Of a stretch of 64,000 bases of DNA, positions 37,121 to 47,517 are shown piece after piece. The position numbers and the translations under genes are program-made. Position 1 is the stretch's first letter, and each line of letters starts with the position of its first letter. The notes beneath the pieces were generated by a model. It made no database searches, had not been told where the DNA came from, and saw nothing but the letters and a program-made list of their open reading frames with translations. This DNA comes from Periweissella fabalis (GTDB lineage Bacteria > Bacillota > Bacilli > Lactobacillales > Lactobacillaceae), in assembly GCF_012396505.1 (NCBI RefSeq), contig NZ_JAAXPN010000006.1, positions 49,403 through 113,402 on the forward strand, given 5' to 3'.

Positions 37121-37306
37121 TTACCAAGAAGCTTTTTGCATACCAGGAATTTGACCTTTGTGAGCTAAATCACGTAGGCAAATCCGGCATAAACGAAACT
37201 TACGGTAAACACTGTGTGGACGTCCGCAACGTTCACAACGAGTGTATTCTTGAACCGCGAACTTAGCTGGGCGCTTGTTCTTGGCTACCATTGATTTCTT
37301 TGCCAT
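37121..37306 (-). CDS. rpsN: 30S ribosomal protein S14, zinc-binding type Z
   Basis: A 61-residue S14 with zinc ligands Cys24, Cys27, Cys40 and Cys43 (CERC and CRIC). This is the zinc-requiring short paralogue; a longer zinc-free S14 is often encoded elsewhere in Firmicutes. Between rplE and rpsH. Confidence 0.97.
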   Translation of the reverse strand: MAKKSMVAKNKRPAKFAVQEYTRCERCGRPHSVYRKFRLCRICLRDLAHKGQIPGMQKASW

Positions 37307-37323
37307 TTATATTATCTCCTAAA

Positions 37324-37866
37324 TTACTTAGCGAAAGGCATACCCAATTGACTCAACAATTCACGTGATTCTTCATCAGTGTTTGCTGTAGTAACGATAA
37401 CGATATCTAAACCACGAACGCGGTTAACGTTATCAAAGTCAATTTCAGGGAAGATTAATTGTTCACGAATTCCAAGTGTGTAGTTACCACGACCGTCAAA
37501 CGCTTTGTTTGAAACACCGTGGAAGTCACGAACACGTGGAAGTGAAACAGAAACTAACTTGTCTAAGAAGTCATACATACGTTCTCCACGCAATGTAACC
37601 TTAGCACCGATAGCCATTCCTTCACGAAGACGGAAGCCGGCGATTGACTTCTTGGCGCGAGTTACAAGTGGTTTTTGACCTGAGATCAATGCCAATTCAG
37701 CAACTGCTTCATCCAAGTTTTTTGAGTTTGATACAGCATCACCAACACCCATGTTAAGCACGATCTTGTCGAGCTTAGGAGCTTGCATTGATGAAGTGTA
37801 ATTGAATTTTTCAATTAATGAAGGTTGAACTTCATTAACATATTTTTCTTTTAAACGATTAGCCAT
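37324..37866 (-). CDS. rplE: 50S ribosomal protein L5
   Basis: A 180-residue 5S rRNA-binding protein with [27 protein letters not shown] and [12 protein letters not shown]. In its usual place between rplX and rpsN; GGAGG upstream. Confidence 0.97.
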   Translation of the reverse strand: MANRLKEKYVNEVQPSLIEKFNYTSSMQAPKLDKIVLNMGVGDAVSNSKNLDEAVAELALISGQKPLVTRAKKSIAGFRLREGMAIGAKVTLRGERMYDFLDKLVSVSLPRVRDFHGVSNKAFDGRGNYTLGIREQLIFPEIDFDNVNRVRGLDIVIVTTANTDEESRELLSQLGMPFAK

Positions 37867-37898
37867 GAAAATGATTTCCTCCTTTCAAGTCAAAATTA

Positions 37899-38207
37899 TT
37901 AGTCAAGATTCTTGCCTGACTTTTTAGCATAACGCACTTTTTTGCCATCTTCAACCTTGAAGCCAACACGAGTTGGTTCGTTAGTAGAAGGGTCGAGCAA
38001 CATTACGTTTGAAACGTGAATAGGTGCTTCGACATCAATGATTCCACCTTGTGGGAAAGCATTGCTTGGCTTTTGGTGCTTTTTAACGATGTTGATACCT
38101 TCAACAACAACACGGCTTGAAGCAGCGATAGTCTTTAAGATTACGCCGTCCTTACCTTTGTCCTTGCCTGCGATAATACGAACTTTATCACCAGTCTTAA
38201 CAAACAT
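37899..38207 (-). CDS. rplX: 50S ribosomal protein L24
   Basis: A 102-residue L24, an assembly-initiating protein with a KOW motif ([17 protein letters not shown]). Between rplN and rplE; GGAGG upstream of the ATG. Confidence 0.97.
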   Translation of the reverse strand: MFVKTGDKVRIIAGKDKGKDGVILKTIAASSRVVVEGINIVKKHQKPSNAFPQGGIIDVEAPIHVSNVMLLDPSTNEPTRVGFKVEDGKKVRYAKKSGKNLD

Positions 38208-38246
38208 TTGTAGCGCACCTCCTTTTTTTAGAATGATGGTTTTATA

Positions 38247-38615
38247 TTATAATACTTCTGGTGCGAGAGAAACGATACGCATGTAATCATTTTCACGCAA
38301 TTCACGGGCAACAGGTCCAAAGATACGAGTACCTACTGGGCTCTTGTCATCCTTAACAATAACAGCGGCGTTTTCATCAAATTTGATGTATGAACCGTCT
38401 GCACGGTGTACACCTGAAACTGTACGAACGATAACGGCTTTAACAACGTCACCCTTCTTCACAGTACCACCAGGGATAGCTTGTTTAACGGTAGCAACGA
38501 TCATGTCACCAATGTTGGCGAACTTACGACCAGAACCACCAAGCACCTTGATAGTCAAAATTTCACGTGCACCTGAGTTATCAGCAACTCGTAAACGACT
38601 TTCTTGTTGGATCAC
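38247..38615 (-). CDS. rplN: 50S ribosomal protein L14
   Basis: A 122-residue L14. The frame opens eight codons earlier, but the ATG there precedes the Shine-Dalgarno. A GTG at 38615 lies 9 bases after AAGGAGG and gives the conserved start [15 protein letters not shown] and the family length of 122. [20 protein letters not shown] is the usual C-terminus. Confidence 0.96.
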   Translation of the reverse strand: MIQQESRLRVADNSGAREILTIKVLGGSGRKFANIGDMIVATVKQAIPGGTVKKGDVVKAVIVRTVSGVHRADGSYIKFDENAAVIVKDDKSPVGTRIFGPVARELRENDYMRIVSLAPEVL

Positions 38616-38675
38616 AGTTAGTGTCCTCCTTCCATCCAAAAATTAAGAATACGAAATATATTTTTTAAAAATATA

Positions 38676-38942
38676 TTAGATAATCACAGCTTCTTCAACG
38701 ATTTCAACTAAGCGGAAGCGTTTAGTGGCAGACAATGGACGAGTTTCCATGATCTTAACAATGTCACCAGTCTTAGCTTGGTTGTTTTCATCGTGAGCTT
38801 TGTACTTTTTAGTGTACTTAACGCGCTTACCGTAGATTGGGTGGTTCTTATAAGTTTCAATGGCAACAGTAATTGTCTTATCCATCTTATCTGAAACAAC
38901 TCGACCTTGGTAAACTTTACGGGCGTTACGTTCTTCACTCAT
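38676..38942 (-). CDS. rpsQ: 30S ribosomal protein S17
   Basis: An 88-residue OB-fold primary rRNA-binding protein with [19 protein letters not shown] and the [12 protein letters not shown] motif. Between rpmC and rplN. Confidence 0.97.
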   Translation of the reverse strand: MSEERNARKVYQGRVVSDKMDKTITVAIETYKNHPIYGKRVKYTKKYKAHDENNQAKTGDIVKIMETRPLSATKRFRLVEIVEEAVII

Positions 38943-38965
38943 GCTAATGGCCTTCCTTTCGTATT

Positions 38966-39160
38966 CTACTTGTTCAATTCTTGTTGACGAAGGACCGTCT
39001 TGATACGCGCAATGTTCTTACGAACTTGTGCCAAACGGGCAGTGTTTTCAAGTTGGCCTGTTGCTAATTGGAAACGCAAGTTGAAAAGTTCTTCTTTGTA
39101 GCCCTTTTCTTTTGCAACCAATTCAGCAGCGGTTAAATCTTTAATTTCACTTGCTTTCAT
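38966..39160 (-). CDS. rpmC: 50S ribosomal protein L29
   Basis: A 64-residue helical-hairpin protein near the tunnel exit; [16 protein letters not shown] and [10 protein letters not shown] are canonical. Two bases after rplP, so translationally coupled. Confidence 0.96.
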   Translation of the reverse strand: MKASEIKDLTAAELVAKEKGYKEELFNLRFQLATGQLENTARLAQVRKNIARIKTVLRQQELNK

Positions 39161-39162
39161 TC

Positions 39163-39582
39163 TTATTCACCCTCCACTTCGCGGGTTAAGACCTTAGTCT
39201 TAACTGGCAACTTGTGTGAAGCGAGACGTAAGGCTTCGCGGGCGATTTCTTCTGAAACCCCACCGACTTCAAACATCACCTTACCACGCTTAACAGGGGC
39301 AACCCATCCTTCAGGGGCACCTTTACCGTTACCCATACGGACACCAACACCCTTAGATGTATATGATTTGTGAGGGAAGATCTTGATCCAAACCTTACCA
39401 CCACGCTTCATGTAACGAGTCATAGCAATACGAGCTGCTTCAATTTGACGGTTAGTAATCCAACTTGAAGTAGTCGCTTGTAAACCGAATTCACCGAAAG
39501 CAACAGTCTTGCCACCTTTGGCTTCACCACGCATCTTACCGCGGTGTTCACGACGGTGTTTTACACGTTTTGGTACAAGCAT
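39163..39582 (-). CDS. rplP: 50S ribosomal protein L16
   Basis: A 139-residue L16 starting [19 protein letters not shown]. The frame extends 14 codons upstream into rpsC, but AAGGAGGG just before the ATG at 39582 and family alignment fix this start. [15 protein letters not shown] is the conserved loop near the peptidyl transferase centre. Confidence 0.97.
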   Translation of the reverse strand: MLVPKRVKHRREHRGKMRGEAKGGKTVAFGEFGLQATTSSWITNRQIEAARIAMTRYMKRGGKVWIKIFPHKSYTSKGVGVRMGNGKGAPEGWVAPVKRGKVMFEVGGVSEEIAREALRLASHKLPVKTKVLTREVEGE

Positions 39583-39583
39583 C

Positions 39584-40234
39584 TTATTTCCCTCCTTTGT
39601 TCTTAGTTGGGAGAACTTCACCACGGTAAATCCAAGTCTTAATACCTAACTTACCGTAAGTGGTCATTGCTTCGTCCCATGAGTAATCAATGTCAGCACG
39701 CAATGTGTGCAAAGGAACAGTTCCTTCAGTGTAGTGTTCGATACGGGCAATATCTGCACCGTTTAAACGACCAGCGACTTGTGTCTTGATACCTTTGGCA
39801 CCGGCGCGCATTGCACGTTGGATTGCTCCACGCATTGCACGACGGAAGGCAACACGGCGTTCCAAGTCGTTTGCGATTTGTTGACCAACAAGGTGGGCAT
39901 CCAAATCAGGCTTTTTAATTTCAACAATGTTGATGTGTACTCGCTTACCAGTCAATTTGTTTAATGATTGACGGAGAGTTTCAACTTCTGAACCACCTTT
40001 ACCAATAACCATTCCTGGTTTGGCAGTGTGGATTGAAACGTTCACGCGCTTAGCAGCACGTTCGATTTCAATACGTGAGACAGAAGCATCAGCGAGCTTT
40101 TGTTCGATAAATTTACGAATCCGTAAGTCTTCGTGCAAGTAGTTTGCAAAGTCTTGGTTGTTTGCGTACCACTTAGCATCCCAGTCACGGATAATACCAA
40201 CACGGAGACCGGTTGGGTTAATCTTTTGACCCAT
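39584..40234 (-). CDS. rpsC: 30S ribosomal protein S3
   Basis: A 216-residue S3 at the mRNA entry channel, beginning [22 protein letters not shown] domain with [10 protein letters not shown] follows. One base separates it from rplP. Confidence 0.97.
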   Translation of the reverse strand: MGQKINPTGLRVGIIRDWDAKWYANNQDFANYLHEDLRIRKFIEQKLADASVSRIEIERAAKRVNVSIHTAKPGMVIGKGGSEVETLRQSLNKLTGKRVHINIVEIKKPDLDAHLVGQQIANDLERRVAFRRAMRGAIQRAMRAGAKGIKTQVAGRLNGADIARIEHYTEGTVPLHTLRADIDYSWDEAMTTYGKLGIKTWIYRGEVLPTKNKGGK

Positions 40235-40248
40235 TTGCTAATACCTCT

Positions 40249-40599
40249 CTACTTTTTTTCTGAAACCACAATAGTGATGTGGCTTGTACGTTTGTTAATT
40301 GGTGATGCAGAACCCTTCGCACGTGGACGGAACCGTTTCATAGTTGGTCCTTCGTTTGCGAATGCTTCTGACACTACTAAATCTTCTTGATCTAATGAGA
40401 AATTGTTTTCAGCGTTTGCTACTGCAGACTTCAATACCTTGTATACATCTTCAGATGCACCACGTGGTGAGAATTGCAAGATTGCAAATGCTTCGGCAAC
40501 ACTCTTGCCGCGAACAAGGTCGAGCACTAGGCGGACCTTACGAGCTGCGACACGTACAGTTTTGGCAGTAGCCGTTGCTGATGTGATTTGTTCAGCCAT
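40249..40599 (-). CDS. rplV: 50S ribosomal protein L22
   Basis: A 116-residue L22 lining the exit tunnel, with [18 protein letters not shown] and a tunnel beta-hairpin ([21 protein letters not shown]) that looks wild type. Between rpsS and rpsC. Confidence 0.97.
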   Translation of the reverse strand: MAEQITSATATAKTVRVAARKVRLVLDLVRGKSVAEAFAILQFSPRGASEDVYKVLKSAVANAENNFSLDQEDLVVSEAFANEGPTMKRFRPRAKGSASPINKRTSHITIVVSEKK

Positions 40600-40618
40600 G
40601 TTGTTTGTCCTCCTTTAA

Positions 40619-40900
40619 TTACTTGCGACCAGTTTTTTTGTCGTCACTGGCGTGACCTTTAAATGTCCGAGTTGGTACAAATTCACCTAATTTATGACCA
40701 ACCATGTCATCTTGAATGAACACGGGAACGTGCTTACGACCATCATAAACCGCGATTGTGTATCCAATAAAACTTGGGAAAATTGTTGAACGACGTGACC
40801 AAGTTTTGATAACTGATTTCTTTTCAGAATCAGCTTGTGCTTCGATCTTCTTCAACAAGTGAGCATCGGCGAATGGGCCTTTTTTAAGACTACGAGCCAT
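40619..40900 (-). CDS. rpsS: 30S ribosomal protein S19
   Basis: A 93-residue S19 ([36 protein letters not shown]) on the 30S head. Between rplB and rplV. Confidence 0.97.
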   Translation of the reverse strand: MARSLKKGPFADAHLLKKIEAQADSEKKSVIKTWSRRSTIFPSFIGYTIAVYDGRKHVPVFIQDDMVGHKLGEFVPTRTFKGHASDDKKTGRK

Positions 40901-40945
40901 CGTATGTCCTCCTCTTCTGGATTAGTTTTTTTGATTAATGGTTAA

Positions 40946-41779
40946 TTACTTACCTTTACGACCACGAACGATGAACTTAGTAGAACGTGCGTTAACGTTA
41001 CGAGTCTTCTTACCGGCAGTCTTCTTACCCCATGGAGACATTGGAGAAGGACGACCAACAGGCGCCTTACCTTCACCACCACCATGTGGGTGATCGTTAG
41101 GGTTCATTACAGATCCACGAACGTGTGGACGTTGACCCTTCCAACGGTTACGACCGGCTTTACCCCAGTTAATCAATGAGTGTTCTGAGTTACCAACTTC
41201 ACCAATTGTGGCACGGTTAGTAGCAAGAATCATACGAACTTCACCAGAAGTAAGACGTACAAGTACATACTTACCTTCTTTACCAAGTAATTGAGCTGAA
41301 GTACCGGCTGAACGAACAAGTTGTCCACCTTTACCTGGCTTCAATTCGATGTTGTGAATCAAAGTACCTTCTGGAATAGCTGACAATGGAAGGGCGTTAC
41401 CTACCTTAATATCTGCATTCACACCTGATTCAACAACCATACCTACCTTAAGACCCTTAGGTGCAAGGATGTATGCTTTAACCCCATCAGAGTAAACAAT
41501 TAAAGCGATGTTTGCAGTACGGTTTGGATCGTACTCAATAGCTTTAACAGTTGCTTTGATATCGTCCTTAGTACGCTTAAAGTCAATAATACGGTAAGCG
41601 CGCTTGTGTCCACCACCACGGTGACGAACAGTCATATGACCGTAAGAATTACGACCACCAGACTTTGATTTTGATTCCAACAAGCTCTTTTCTGGCTTTG
41701 ACTTAGTGATTTCAGCAAAGTCTGAGCTGGTCATGTTACGACGACCGTTTGTTGTTGGTTTGTACTTAATAATAGCCAC
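40946..41779 (-). CDS. rplB: 50S ribosomal protein L2
   Basis: A 277-residue L2 important for the peptidyl transferase centre. The catalytic-region motif [14 protein letters not shown] is complete. [16 protein letters not shown] near the N-terminus is typical. Preceded by AGGAGG, 24 bases after rplW. Confidence 0.97.
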   Translation of the reverse strand: MAIIKYKPTTNGRRNMTSSDFAEITKSKPEKSLLESKSKSGGRNSYGHMTVRHRGGGHKRAYRIIDFKRTKDDIKATVKAIEYDPNRTANIALIVYSDGVKAYILAPKGLKVGMVVESGVNADIKVGNALPLSAIPEGTLIHNIELKPGKGGQLVRSAGTSAQLLGKEGKYVLVRLTSGEVRMILATNRATIGEVGNSEHSLINWGKAGRNRWKGQRPHVRGSVMNPNDHPHGGGEGKAPVGRPSPMSPWGKKTAGKKTRNVNARSTKFIVRGRKGK

Positions 41780-41803
41780 TATCGATTCCTCCTATATTAG
41801 ATT

Positions 41804-42091
41804 TTATTCTTCAGTGAATAATTGAATTTCTTTAGAATCTGCTGAAAGAGTAACGATAGCCTTCTTACGCTTCTTAGTGTAACCTGAGAAACGACCTTGG
41901 CGCTTTAATTTACCCTTCACGTTTGCTACGTTGATTTTAGCAACCTTAACTTCGAAGATTTCTTCGATAGCTGATTTAACTTGCGTCTTAGTAGCGCGTG
42001 TATCAACGTCGAATGTGTAACGCTTGCTATCTAAACCAGCCATAGTAGCTTCAGTAATGATAGGGCGTAAAATGATATCGCGTGCGTCCAT
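41804..42091 (-). CDS. rplW: 50S ribosomal protein L23
   Basis: A 95-residue L23 at the tunnel exit (docking site for trigger factor and SRP). [17 protein letters not shown] is the usual start. Overlaps the rplD stop by one base. Confidence 0.97.
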   Translation of the reverse strand: MDARDIILRPIITEATMAGLDSKRYTFDVDTRATKTQVKSAIEEIFEVKVAKINVANVKGKLKRQGRFSGYTKKRKKAIVTLSADSKEIQLFTEE

Positions 42092-42714
42092 TATGCAAGC
42101 ACCTCCTCAACTTGAGCGAGTGCTGATTGAACGATGAGCAACTTATCGTTGTTCACAACGTCCAAGACGTTAACGCCTTTAGCAGTCATAACAGTTACAT
42201 TAGTAAGGTTACGAGCTGATAAAGCTGCGTTTACGTTTTCATCATCAAGCACTACAAGTGTCTTTTCGTTTACATTCAAGTTGTTTAATACAGCTTTGAA
42301 TGCTTGTGTCTTTGGTGCGTCGAAGCTAAGTGCATCGACTACAACCAATTTGTTGTCAAGAACCTTTTGAGAGAGGACTGACTTAAGCGCCAAACGGTAA
42401 ACCTTCTTTGGCAACTTGTATGCGTATGAACGTGGAGTAGGTCCGAAGACGATACCACCACCACGCCATTGTGGTGAACGGATAGAACCTTGACGGGCAC
42501 GACCAGTACCCTTTTGACGCCATGGTTTCTTACCACCGCCTCGAACAGCTGAGCGGTTCTTAACGGCGTGAGTTCCTTGACGGAGTGACGCGCGTTGCAT
42601 AAGAACTGCGTCGAAAATAGTGTTGTTGTTTGGTTCGATACCGAATACGGCAGCGTTCAATTCAACTTCACCAGCGTTTGATCCGTCTTGCTTAAATAAA
42701 GCTACTTTTGTCAT
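42091..42714 (-). CDS. rplD: 50S ribosomal protein L4
   Basis: A 207-residue L4 with the tunnel loop [24 protein letters not shown]4 is the autogenous repressor of the S10 operon in bacteria such as E. coli, which makes it the candidate ligand for the leader at 43730-43893. Confidence 0.97.
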   Translation of the reverse strand: MTKVALFKQDGSNAGEVELNAAVFGIEPNNNTIFDAVLMQRASLRQGTHAVKNRSAVRGGGKKPWRQKGTGRARQGSIRSPQWRGGGIVFGPTPRSYAYKLPKKVYRLALKSVLSQKVLDNKLVVVDALSFDAPKTQAFKAVLNNLNVNEKTLVVLDDENVNAALSARNLTNVTVMTAKGVNVLDVVNNDKLLIVQSALAQVEEVLA

Positions 42715-42736
42715 TAACTAATTCCTCCTCTCTGAA

Positions 42737-43363
42737 TTACTTGCTCTTTACTGAGCTCTTAATAGTTACAAGTGACTTGTTGGCACCTGGTACGTTACCT
42801 TTAATCAAGATAACGTTGTTTTCAACATCAGTACGTACGATGCTCAAGTTTTGAACAGTACGCTTGTTGTTACCCATGCGACCAGGAAGTAACTTACCCT
42901 TGAACACACGGTTAATAATTGCACCGAGTGAACCAGGACGACGGTGGTAACGAGAACCGTGAGCCATAGGACCACGAGCTTGACCATCCTTCTTAATGTT
43001 ACCTTGGTAACCATGACCCTTAGTGATACCAGTTACATCAACTGATTCGCCTGCTTCGAAGATATCAACTTTGATTTCGTCTCCAACAGTAAATTCCCCT
43101 TCTGCGCCGCGAATTTCACGAATGAAGCGCTTAGGGGCCGTGTTTGCTTTCGCAACGTGACCTTGTTCAGGTTTGTTTGAAAGAACTGCGCGTTTATCTT
43201 GGTAACCAAGTTGAATTGCTTCGTAACCATCGTTTTCGATAGTTTTAACTTGAAGCACAACGTTTGGAGTTGCTTCAACAACAGTTACTGGGATAAGTTC
43301 GCCGTTTTCAGTGAAAACCTGAGTCATACCGACCTTACGGCCTAAGATTCCTTTGGTAGTCAT
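42737..43363 (-). CDS. rplC: 50S ribosomal protein L3
   Basis: A 208-residue L3 ([13 protein letters not shown]; the peptidyl-transferase-proximal loop [15 protein letters not shown]). Second gene of the S10 operon, 57 bases after rpsJ. Confidence 0.97.
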   Translation of the reverse strand: MTTKGILGRKVGMTQVFTENGELIPVTVVEATPNVVLQVKTIENDGYEAIQLGYQDKRAVLSNKPEQGHVAKANTAPKRFIREIRGAEGEFTVGDEIKVDIFEAGESVDVTGITKGHGYQGNIKKDGQARGPMAHGSRYHRRPGSLGAIINRVFKGKLLPGRMGNNKRTVQNLSIVRTDVENNVILIKGNVPGANKSLVTIKSSVKSK

Positions 43364-43420
43364 GACTAACCTCCATGTAATTTGTTAAAATAAATTTTTT
43401 TAAAGCTAAAACAAATCAAA

Positions 43421-43729
43421 TTATAATTTGATTTCGATGTCAACACCGCTTGGCAATTCAAGCTTAGTTAAAGCATCAACTGTTTTAGCAGTTGGGTTAA
43501 CAATATCAATTAAACGCTTGTGAGTGCGCATTTCGAATTGTTCACGTGAATCCTTGTGCTTGTGTGGTGAACGTAACACCGTGTAAAGAGTACGTTCAGT
43601 AGGCAATGGGATAGGACCTGAAATTTCAGCACCTGTCCGCTTTGCTGTTTCCACAATCTTTTCAGCAGATTGATCAAGAATCCGGTGTTCGTAGGCCTTT
43701 AAGCGAATACGAATCTTTTTGTTTGCCAT
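43421..43729 (-). CDS. rpsJ: 30S ribosomal protein S10
   Basis: A 102-residue S10 ([41 protein letters not shown]), which also serves as the NusE antitermination factor. First gene of the 14-kb S10-spc-alpha transcription block. AAGGAGG precedes the ATG. Confidence 0.97.
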   Translation of the reverse strand: MANKKIRIRLKAYEHRILDQSAEKIVETAKRTGAEISGPIPLPTERTLYTVLRSPHKHKDSREQFEMRTHKRLIDIVNPTAKTVDALTKLELPSGVDIEIKL

Positions 43730-43893
43730 TTTTAATTCCTCCTTCGTCTATTTTCTAATAAGACTAGCTCCATGGGAGTTACCGTCACACAGGTCCGTGG
43801 CAACGTAACCGCGTGTGTCGCAATCTTCCACATCATAGCTGAATGTTGATACATCTAGATCAGAGAATGAATAACCACCCTCGTCTGGCGTAC
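43730..43893 (-). ncRNA. Structured 5' leader of the S10 operon
   Basis: About 165 transcribed bases between the promoter and rpsJ, with no coding frame preceded by a ribosome binding site. A strong hairpin can form from CACAC...GUGUG plus GUUAC...GUAAC around 43780-43830. Bacterial S10 operons are often controlled by L4 binding to such a leader; a structure of this type is known in Firmicutes. No clear terminator hairpin with U-run was seen, so the mode of control is open. Confidence 0.5.
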
Positions 43894-43899
43894 TAGAAT

Positions 43900-43928
43900 A
43901 TAATACCGCATCCTTTATATAAACGCAA
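43900..43928 (-). promoter_or_regulatory. Promoter of the S10 operon
   Basis: On the minus strand TTGCGT (opposite 43923-43928), a 17-base spacer and TATTAT (opposite 43900-43905). It is the only good sigma-A promoter upstream of rpsJ, about 170 bases before the start codon. Confidence 0.72.
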
Positions 43929-44036
43929 CAATTTTATCTACTTTTTTCAAAAAATTTTTTCTATGTTTTATCTCATCGTATTTAGTACTATATTATAGAA
44001 GAAAGTACATTATAAAATCCCAAAGGAGTTATTATT

Positions 44037-44585
44037 ATGACCAAAGCTTTGCTTATTATTGACTACACTAATGACTTTGTTGCAACAAACGGTGCTCTAA
44101 CTGTCGGTACCCCTGCACAAATTTTAGAACCTAAAATTAATCAATTAGCTCAAGAATTCCTCATTAATAATGATTATATTATTCTACCAACTGATCTCCA
44201 TAATGCAAACAATCCGTTCGAAACTGAAGCTAAGCTATTCCCACCACATAACTTACTTAATACTTGGGGGCGCCAATATTTTGGTAAGTTAAACGATTGG
44301 GTTCAAGCGCAAAAAAATAACGAGCATGTTTATGCTTATCCAAAAAATCACTATAATAGTTTTGCTAATACTAACTTGGATAATTTTTTACGTGAACGCC
44401 ATATCACTGATCTTCATTTAGTCGGTGTATGTACTGATATTTGTGTTTTGCATACCGCGGTAGCTGCTTATGACTTAAACTACACCGTTACAATCCATTC
44501 TGATGCTGTGGCTACTTTCACGCCAAATGGACAAGAATGGGCTCTTAATCACTTTACTAATAGTTTGGGATTCAAAGTTATCTAA
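44037..44585 (+). CDS. Isochorismatase-family cysteine hydrolase, possible nicotinamidase
   Basis: A 182-residue hydrolase. The catalytic triad is visible: Asp in LLIIDYTNDF near residue 9, Lys in YPKNHYNSF, and the nucleophile Cys in VCTDICVLHTA. The TDLH segment could supply metal ligands as in nicotinamidases (PncA). If so it would convert nicotinamide to nicotinate, the substrate of PncB at the left end of the window. Other isochorismatase-like amidases are possible. AAAGGAG precedes the ATG. It is divergent from the S10 operon and convergent with potD. Confidence 0.82.
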   Translation: MTKALLIIDYTNDFVATNGALTVGTPAQILEPKINQLAQEFLINNDYIILPTDLHNANNPFETEAKLFPPHNLLNTWGRQYFGKLNDWVQAQKNNEHVYAYPKNHYNSFANTNLDNFLRERHITDLHLVGVCTDICVLHTAVAAYDLNYTVTIHSDAVATFTPNGQEWALNHFTNSLGFKVI

Positions 44586-44720
44586 TTTTATATACACTAG
44601 CTAGGCTAATATCGAAAACTCATTAAAGTGATAAATAAAAAAGGATTATGGCGTAATATCTTTATTATTAATCGACTGTCAAATATGCTGCTAAAGTCTG
44701 CTATATTTAAAATATACTCA

Positions 44721-44755
44721 AAAAAGCTAGGAAAAATAAATTTTCCTAGCTTTTT
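44721..44755. terminator. Bidirectional terminator between the hydrolase gene and potD
   Basis: Perfect 15-bp arms (AAAAAGCTAGGAAAA) with a five-base loop and T-runs on both strands, between convergent genes. Confidence 0.87.
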
Positions 44756-44794
44756 CACTTGCTATATCAGTATAAATTTATCATAGCCTGACTT

Positions 44795-45886
44795 TTAACG
44801 ATGTACCATTTTAAATTCAAGGTATAAATCATTATACTCTTCGGTCTTAGCTTGACTTAAATTTGTATAAACTTGAAATTTCTTCATCATTTCATCAGTT
44901 GGATAAAAGTTTGTTTGGGCCGTTATTGCTTTGGGTAATAACTTCTTAGCCGCTGCATTAGGTGTTGAATAACCAATGTATTCCGCATTTTGTGCGGCAT
45001 TTTTGGGTTCATTAATGAAATTAATGAATGCATATGCCGCCTTTAGATGTTTAGCATTTTTTGGAATAACTAAATTATCAAACCACAAATTAGTGCCATC
45101 TTTAGGAATTACATAATGCAAATGACTATTCTCAGCAATCATTTCTGATGCATCACCAGAATACCCTACTGCAAGTGGTGCTTGATCTTGTGCCATATAC
45201 ATTTTGATTTCATCAGCTGCAATTGCCTTAATATTTGGAGCTAATGCATCTAATTTACCCTTGGCAGCCATCAAATCACCATTGTTAGTTGTATTCACAG
45301 ATTTATTTAATGAAATTAATGCAAATCCAAAGACATCTCGGGCGTCATCGGTAAGCATAATACTATCACGAAATTCAGGTTTCCATAAATCATTCCATGT
45401 TTGAATCTGCTCAGGTTTTACATATTTATCATTATATGTAATTCCTAATGTTCCCCAGAAATATGGTACTGAATATTGATTATGTGGATCAAAAGCCAAA
45501 TTCAAAAAGTTTTTATCATAATACTTAAGCGTTGGAATTTTATTCAAATCCAATTTATGCAATAAGCCTAGTTGTTTCATTTTTTGAACTGTGTATTCTG
45601 ACGGAACTGTTATATCATAACTAGTTCCACCTTGTTGAATTTTTGTTAGCATTGCTTCATTACTATCAAAGGTATCATAGTTAACTTTATAACCGGTTTG
45701 TTTTTCAAACTTAGCTATTAAATTTGGATCAATATATGCACCCCAATTATAGATATTTAACACTTTTGTGCTGCTACCAGCTTTCCCCGTAGCTGCACTT
45801 TGTTCTTTTTCAAAATGATTAGCACCTAAAGCAAGTAGCCCAGCAACAATTAGTACGGCAATGGCCGCATATAGTAAACGTTTCAT
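44795..45886 (-). CDS. potD: Spermidine/putrescine-binding protein PotD
   Basis: A 363-residue periplasmic-type binding protein for polyamines. VLNIYNWGAYIDPNLIAKFEKQTG and TSYDITVPSEY are typical of PotD. The N-terminal hydrophobic segment (residues about 4-22) contains no cysteine, so there is no lipobox; the protein is likely anchored by an uncleaved helix or secreted. Last gene of potABCD, overlapping potC by one base. Confidence 0.92.
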   Translation of the reverse strand: MKRLLYAAIAVLIVAGLLALGANHFEKEQSAATGKAGSSTKVLNIYNWGAYIDPNLIAKFEKQTGYKVNYDTFDSNEAMLTKIQQGGTSYDITVPSEYTVQKMKQLGLLHKLDLNKIPTLKYYDKNFLNLAFDPHNQYSVPYFWGTLGITYNDKYVKPEQIQTWNDLWKPEFRDSIMLTDDARDVFGFALISLNKSVNTTNNGDLMAAKGKLDALAPNIKAIAADEIKMYMAQDQAPLAVGYSGDASEMIAENSHLHYVIPKDGTNLWFDNLVIPKNAKHLKAAYAFINFINEPKNAAQNAEYIGYSTPNAAAKKLLPKAITAQTNFYPTDEMMKKFQVYTNLSQAKTEEYNDLYLEFKMVHR

Positions 45887-46701
45887 CAGCCATTTCGTCC
45901 TTTCTTATACTGCTTTTTACGTTTTAAATTATATTGATTGATGAAGAAATAACCTGTCACTAACAGTAATGAAATAATAAACATTAATGCTGATAACGCA
46001 TTAATTTCTAAACTAACTCCTTGACGAGCTCGTGAATAAATTTCAACTGCTAACGTTGAAAAGCCATTCCCAGTTACAAAGAATGTAACAGCAAAATCAT
46101 CTAATGAATACGTAAAAGCCATAAAAAATCCTGCATAAATTCCTGGGGCTAGATATGGTAAGATTACTCGAGTTAGTACTTGCCAAGAATTAGCACCTAA
46201 ATCTTGAGCTGCATCAACCAAAGTAGTGCTCATTTCATTTAGCTTAGGTAAAACCATTAAAACAACAATTGGTATCGAAAATGCAATATGACTCATCAAT
46301 ACTGAGCCAAATCCTAATCCTAGGCCAAGTAATGTGAAAAAAATTAAGAAACTAGCCCCGATAATTACATCAGGTGATACCAATAAAATATTATTTAAAG
46401 ATAATAAAACATTCTTCATTAAGGGATTTTTGACACCATAAATACCTAATGCTCCAAATGTTCCTATAATTGTAGCTAACAACGAAGATAGCAGGGCAAC
46501 AACAAACGTATTTAAAACAATTTGCAACATTCGATTGTCAGCAAATAATTCTCCATAATGTTTCAAAGAGAATCCCGAAAAATTTTGCATATATTCGCCT
46601 GCATTAAAAGAATAAAAAATCAAATAAAAAATCGGCAAATATAGAACTATAAATATAATAATCAAATAGAGGTTTGCCCAACGGCTTTGTTTTTCAACCA
46701 T
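45886..46701 (-). CDS. potC: Spermidine/putrescine ABC transporter permease PotC
   Basis: A 271-residue permease with six helices and an EAA loop (DAAQDLGANSWQVLTRVILPYLAPG). Its start and stop each overlap the neighbouring pot gene by one base, indicating translational coupling. Confidence 0.92.
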   Translation of the reverse strand: MVEKQSRWANLYLIIIFIVLYLPIFYLIFYSFNAGEYMQNFSGFSLKHYGELFADNRMLQIVLNTFVVALLSSLLATIIGTFGALGIYGVKNPLMKNVLLSLNNILLVSPDVIIGASFLIFFTLLGLGLGFGSVLMSHIAFSIPIVVLMVLPKLNEMSTTLVDAAQDLGANSWQVLTRVILPYLAPGIYAGFFMAFTYSLDDFAVTFFVTGNGFSTLAVEIYSRARQGVSLEINALSALMFIISLLLVTGYFFINQYNLKRKKQYKKGRNG

Positions 46702-47507
46702 TACTTACGCCCCCGTTTCTTTCTTTCTCGTGTCAATACCATTGTAATTACCATTGCAACAATTAGTACTACCCCGATAGTTGAACCAAGTCCCCAATTT
46801 TGCGTTACTAAAAAATGTTCCTCAATTGCCGTACCTAGAGTAATAACACGATTTCCACCAATCAAGCGTGTAATCATAAAGAGTGATAACGATGGAATAA
46901 AGACAGCTTGGATTCCAGCACGAATTCCATCTGCTGATAACGGTAAGATAACTCGCCGAAAAGTTTGCCAACGTGTTGCACCTAAATCATAACTTGCATT
47001 AATCAAACTATTATCAATCTCATTAATTGAGTTAAAGATTGGCAAAATCATAAATGGAATTTCAATATATGCAGCTACTAAAATAAAACTAGCATCTGTA
47101 AATAATAATTGTTGCGGTGCAAATCCGAGCAATTGAATAAAGTGATTGACAGAACCGTTTTTAGACAATAGACCGATAAAGGCATACGTTTTTAATAACA
47201 AATTTATCCAAGTTGGTAGAATAATAAGCAGTAACCAAAATTGTTTATACTTTAAATTACTTAAAAAAAGGGCTGTCGGAAAACTAATCAACAATGTGAT
47301 AACCGTAATTAAAAATGCATACCAAATCGAATTAAACATCATTTGTAGATAAATTCCAGAACCTAAAAAATTTTGATAATTCGCAAATGTAAAATGATGC
47401 GCCATTGAAAGAAATGATTCACCAAACATTAATACAATCGGGGCACCAACAAATAAAATCAACCAAAGGCCGTATGGAATAAAGTAAAATAATCGATTTT
47501 TCAACAT
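46701..47507 (-). CDS. potB: Spermidine/putrescine ABC transporter permease PotB
   Basis: A 268-residue permease with six helices and the EAA loop NASYDLGATRWQTFRRVILPLS. Forms the channel with PotC. Ten bases after potA. Confidence 0.92.
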   Translation of the reverse strand: MLKNRLFYFIPYGLWLILFVGAPIVLMFGESFLSMAHHFTFANYQNFLGSGIYLQMMFNSIWYAFLITVITLLISFPTALFLSNLKYKQFWLLLIILPTWINLLLKTYAFIGLLSKNGSVNHFIQLLGFAPQQLLFTDASFILVAAYIEIPFMILPIFNSINEIDNSLINASYDLGATRWQTFRRVILPLSADGIRAGIQAVFIPSLSLFMITRLIGGNRVITLGTAIEEHFLVTQNWGLGSTIGVVLIVAMVITMVLTRERKKRGRK

Positions 47508-47517
47508 CTACGCCTCC

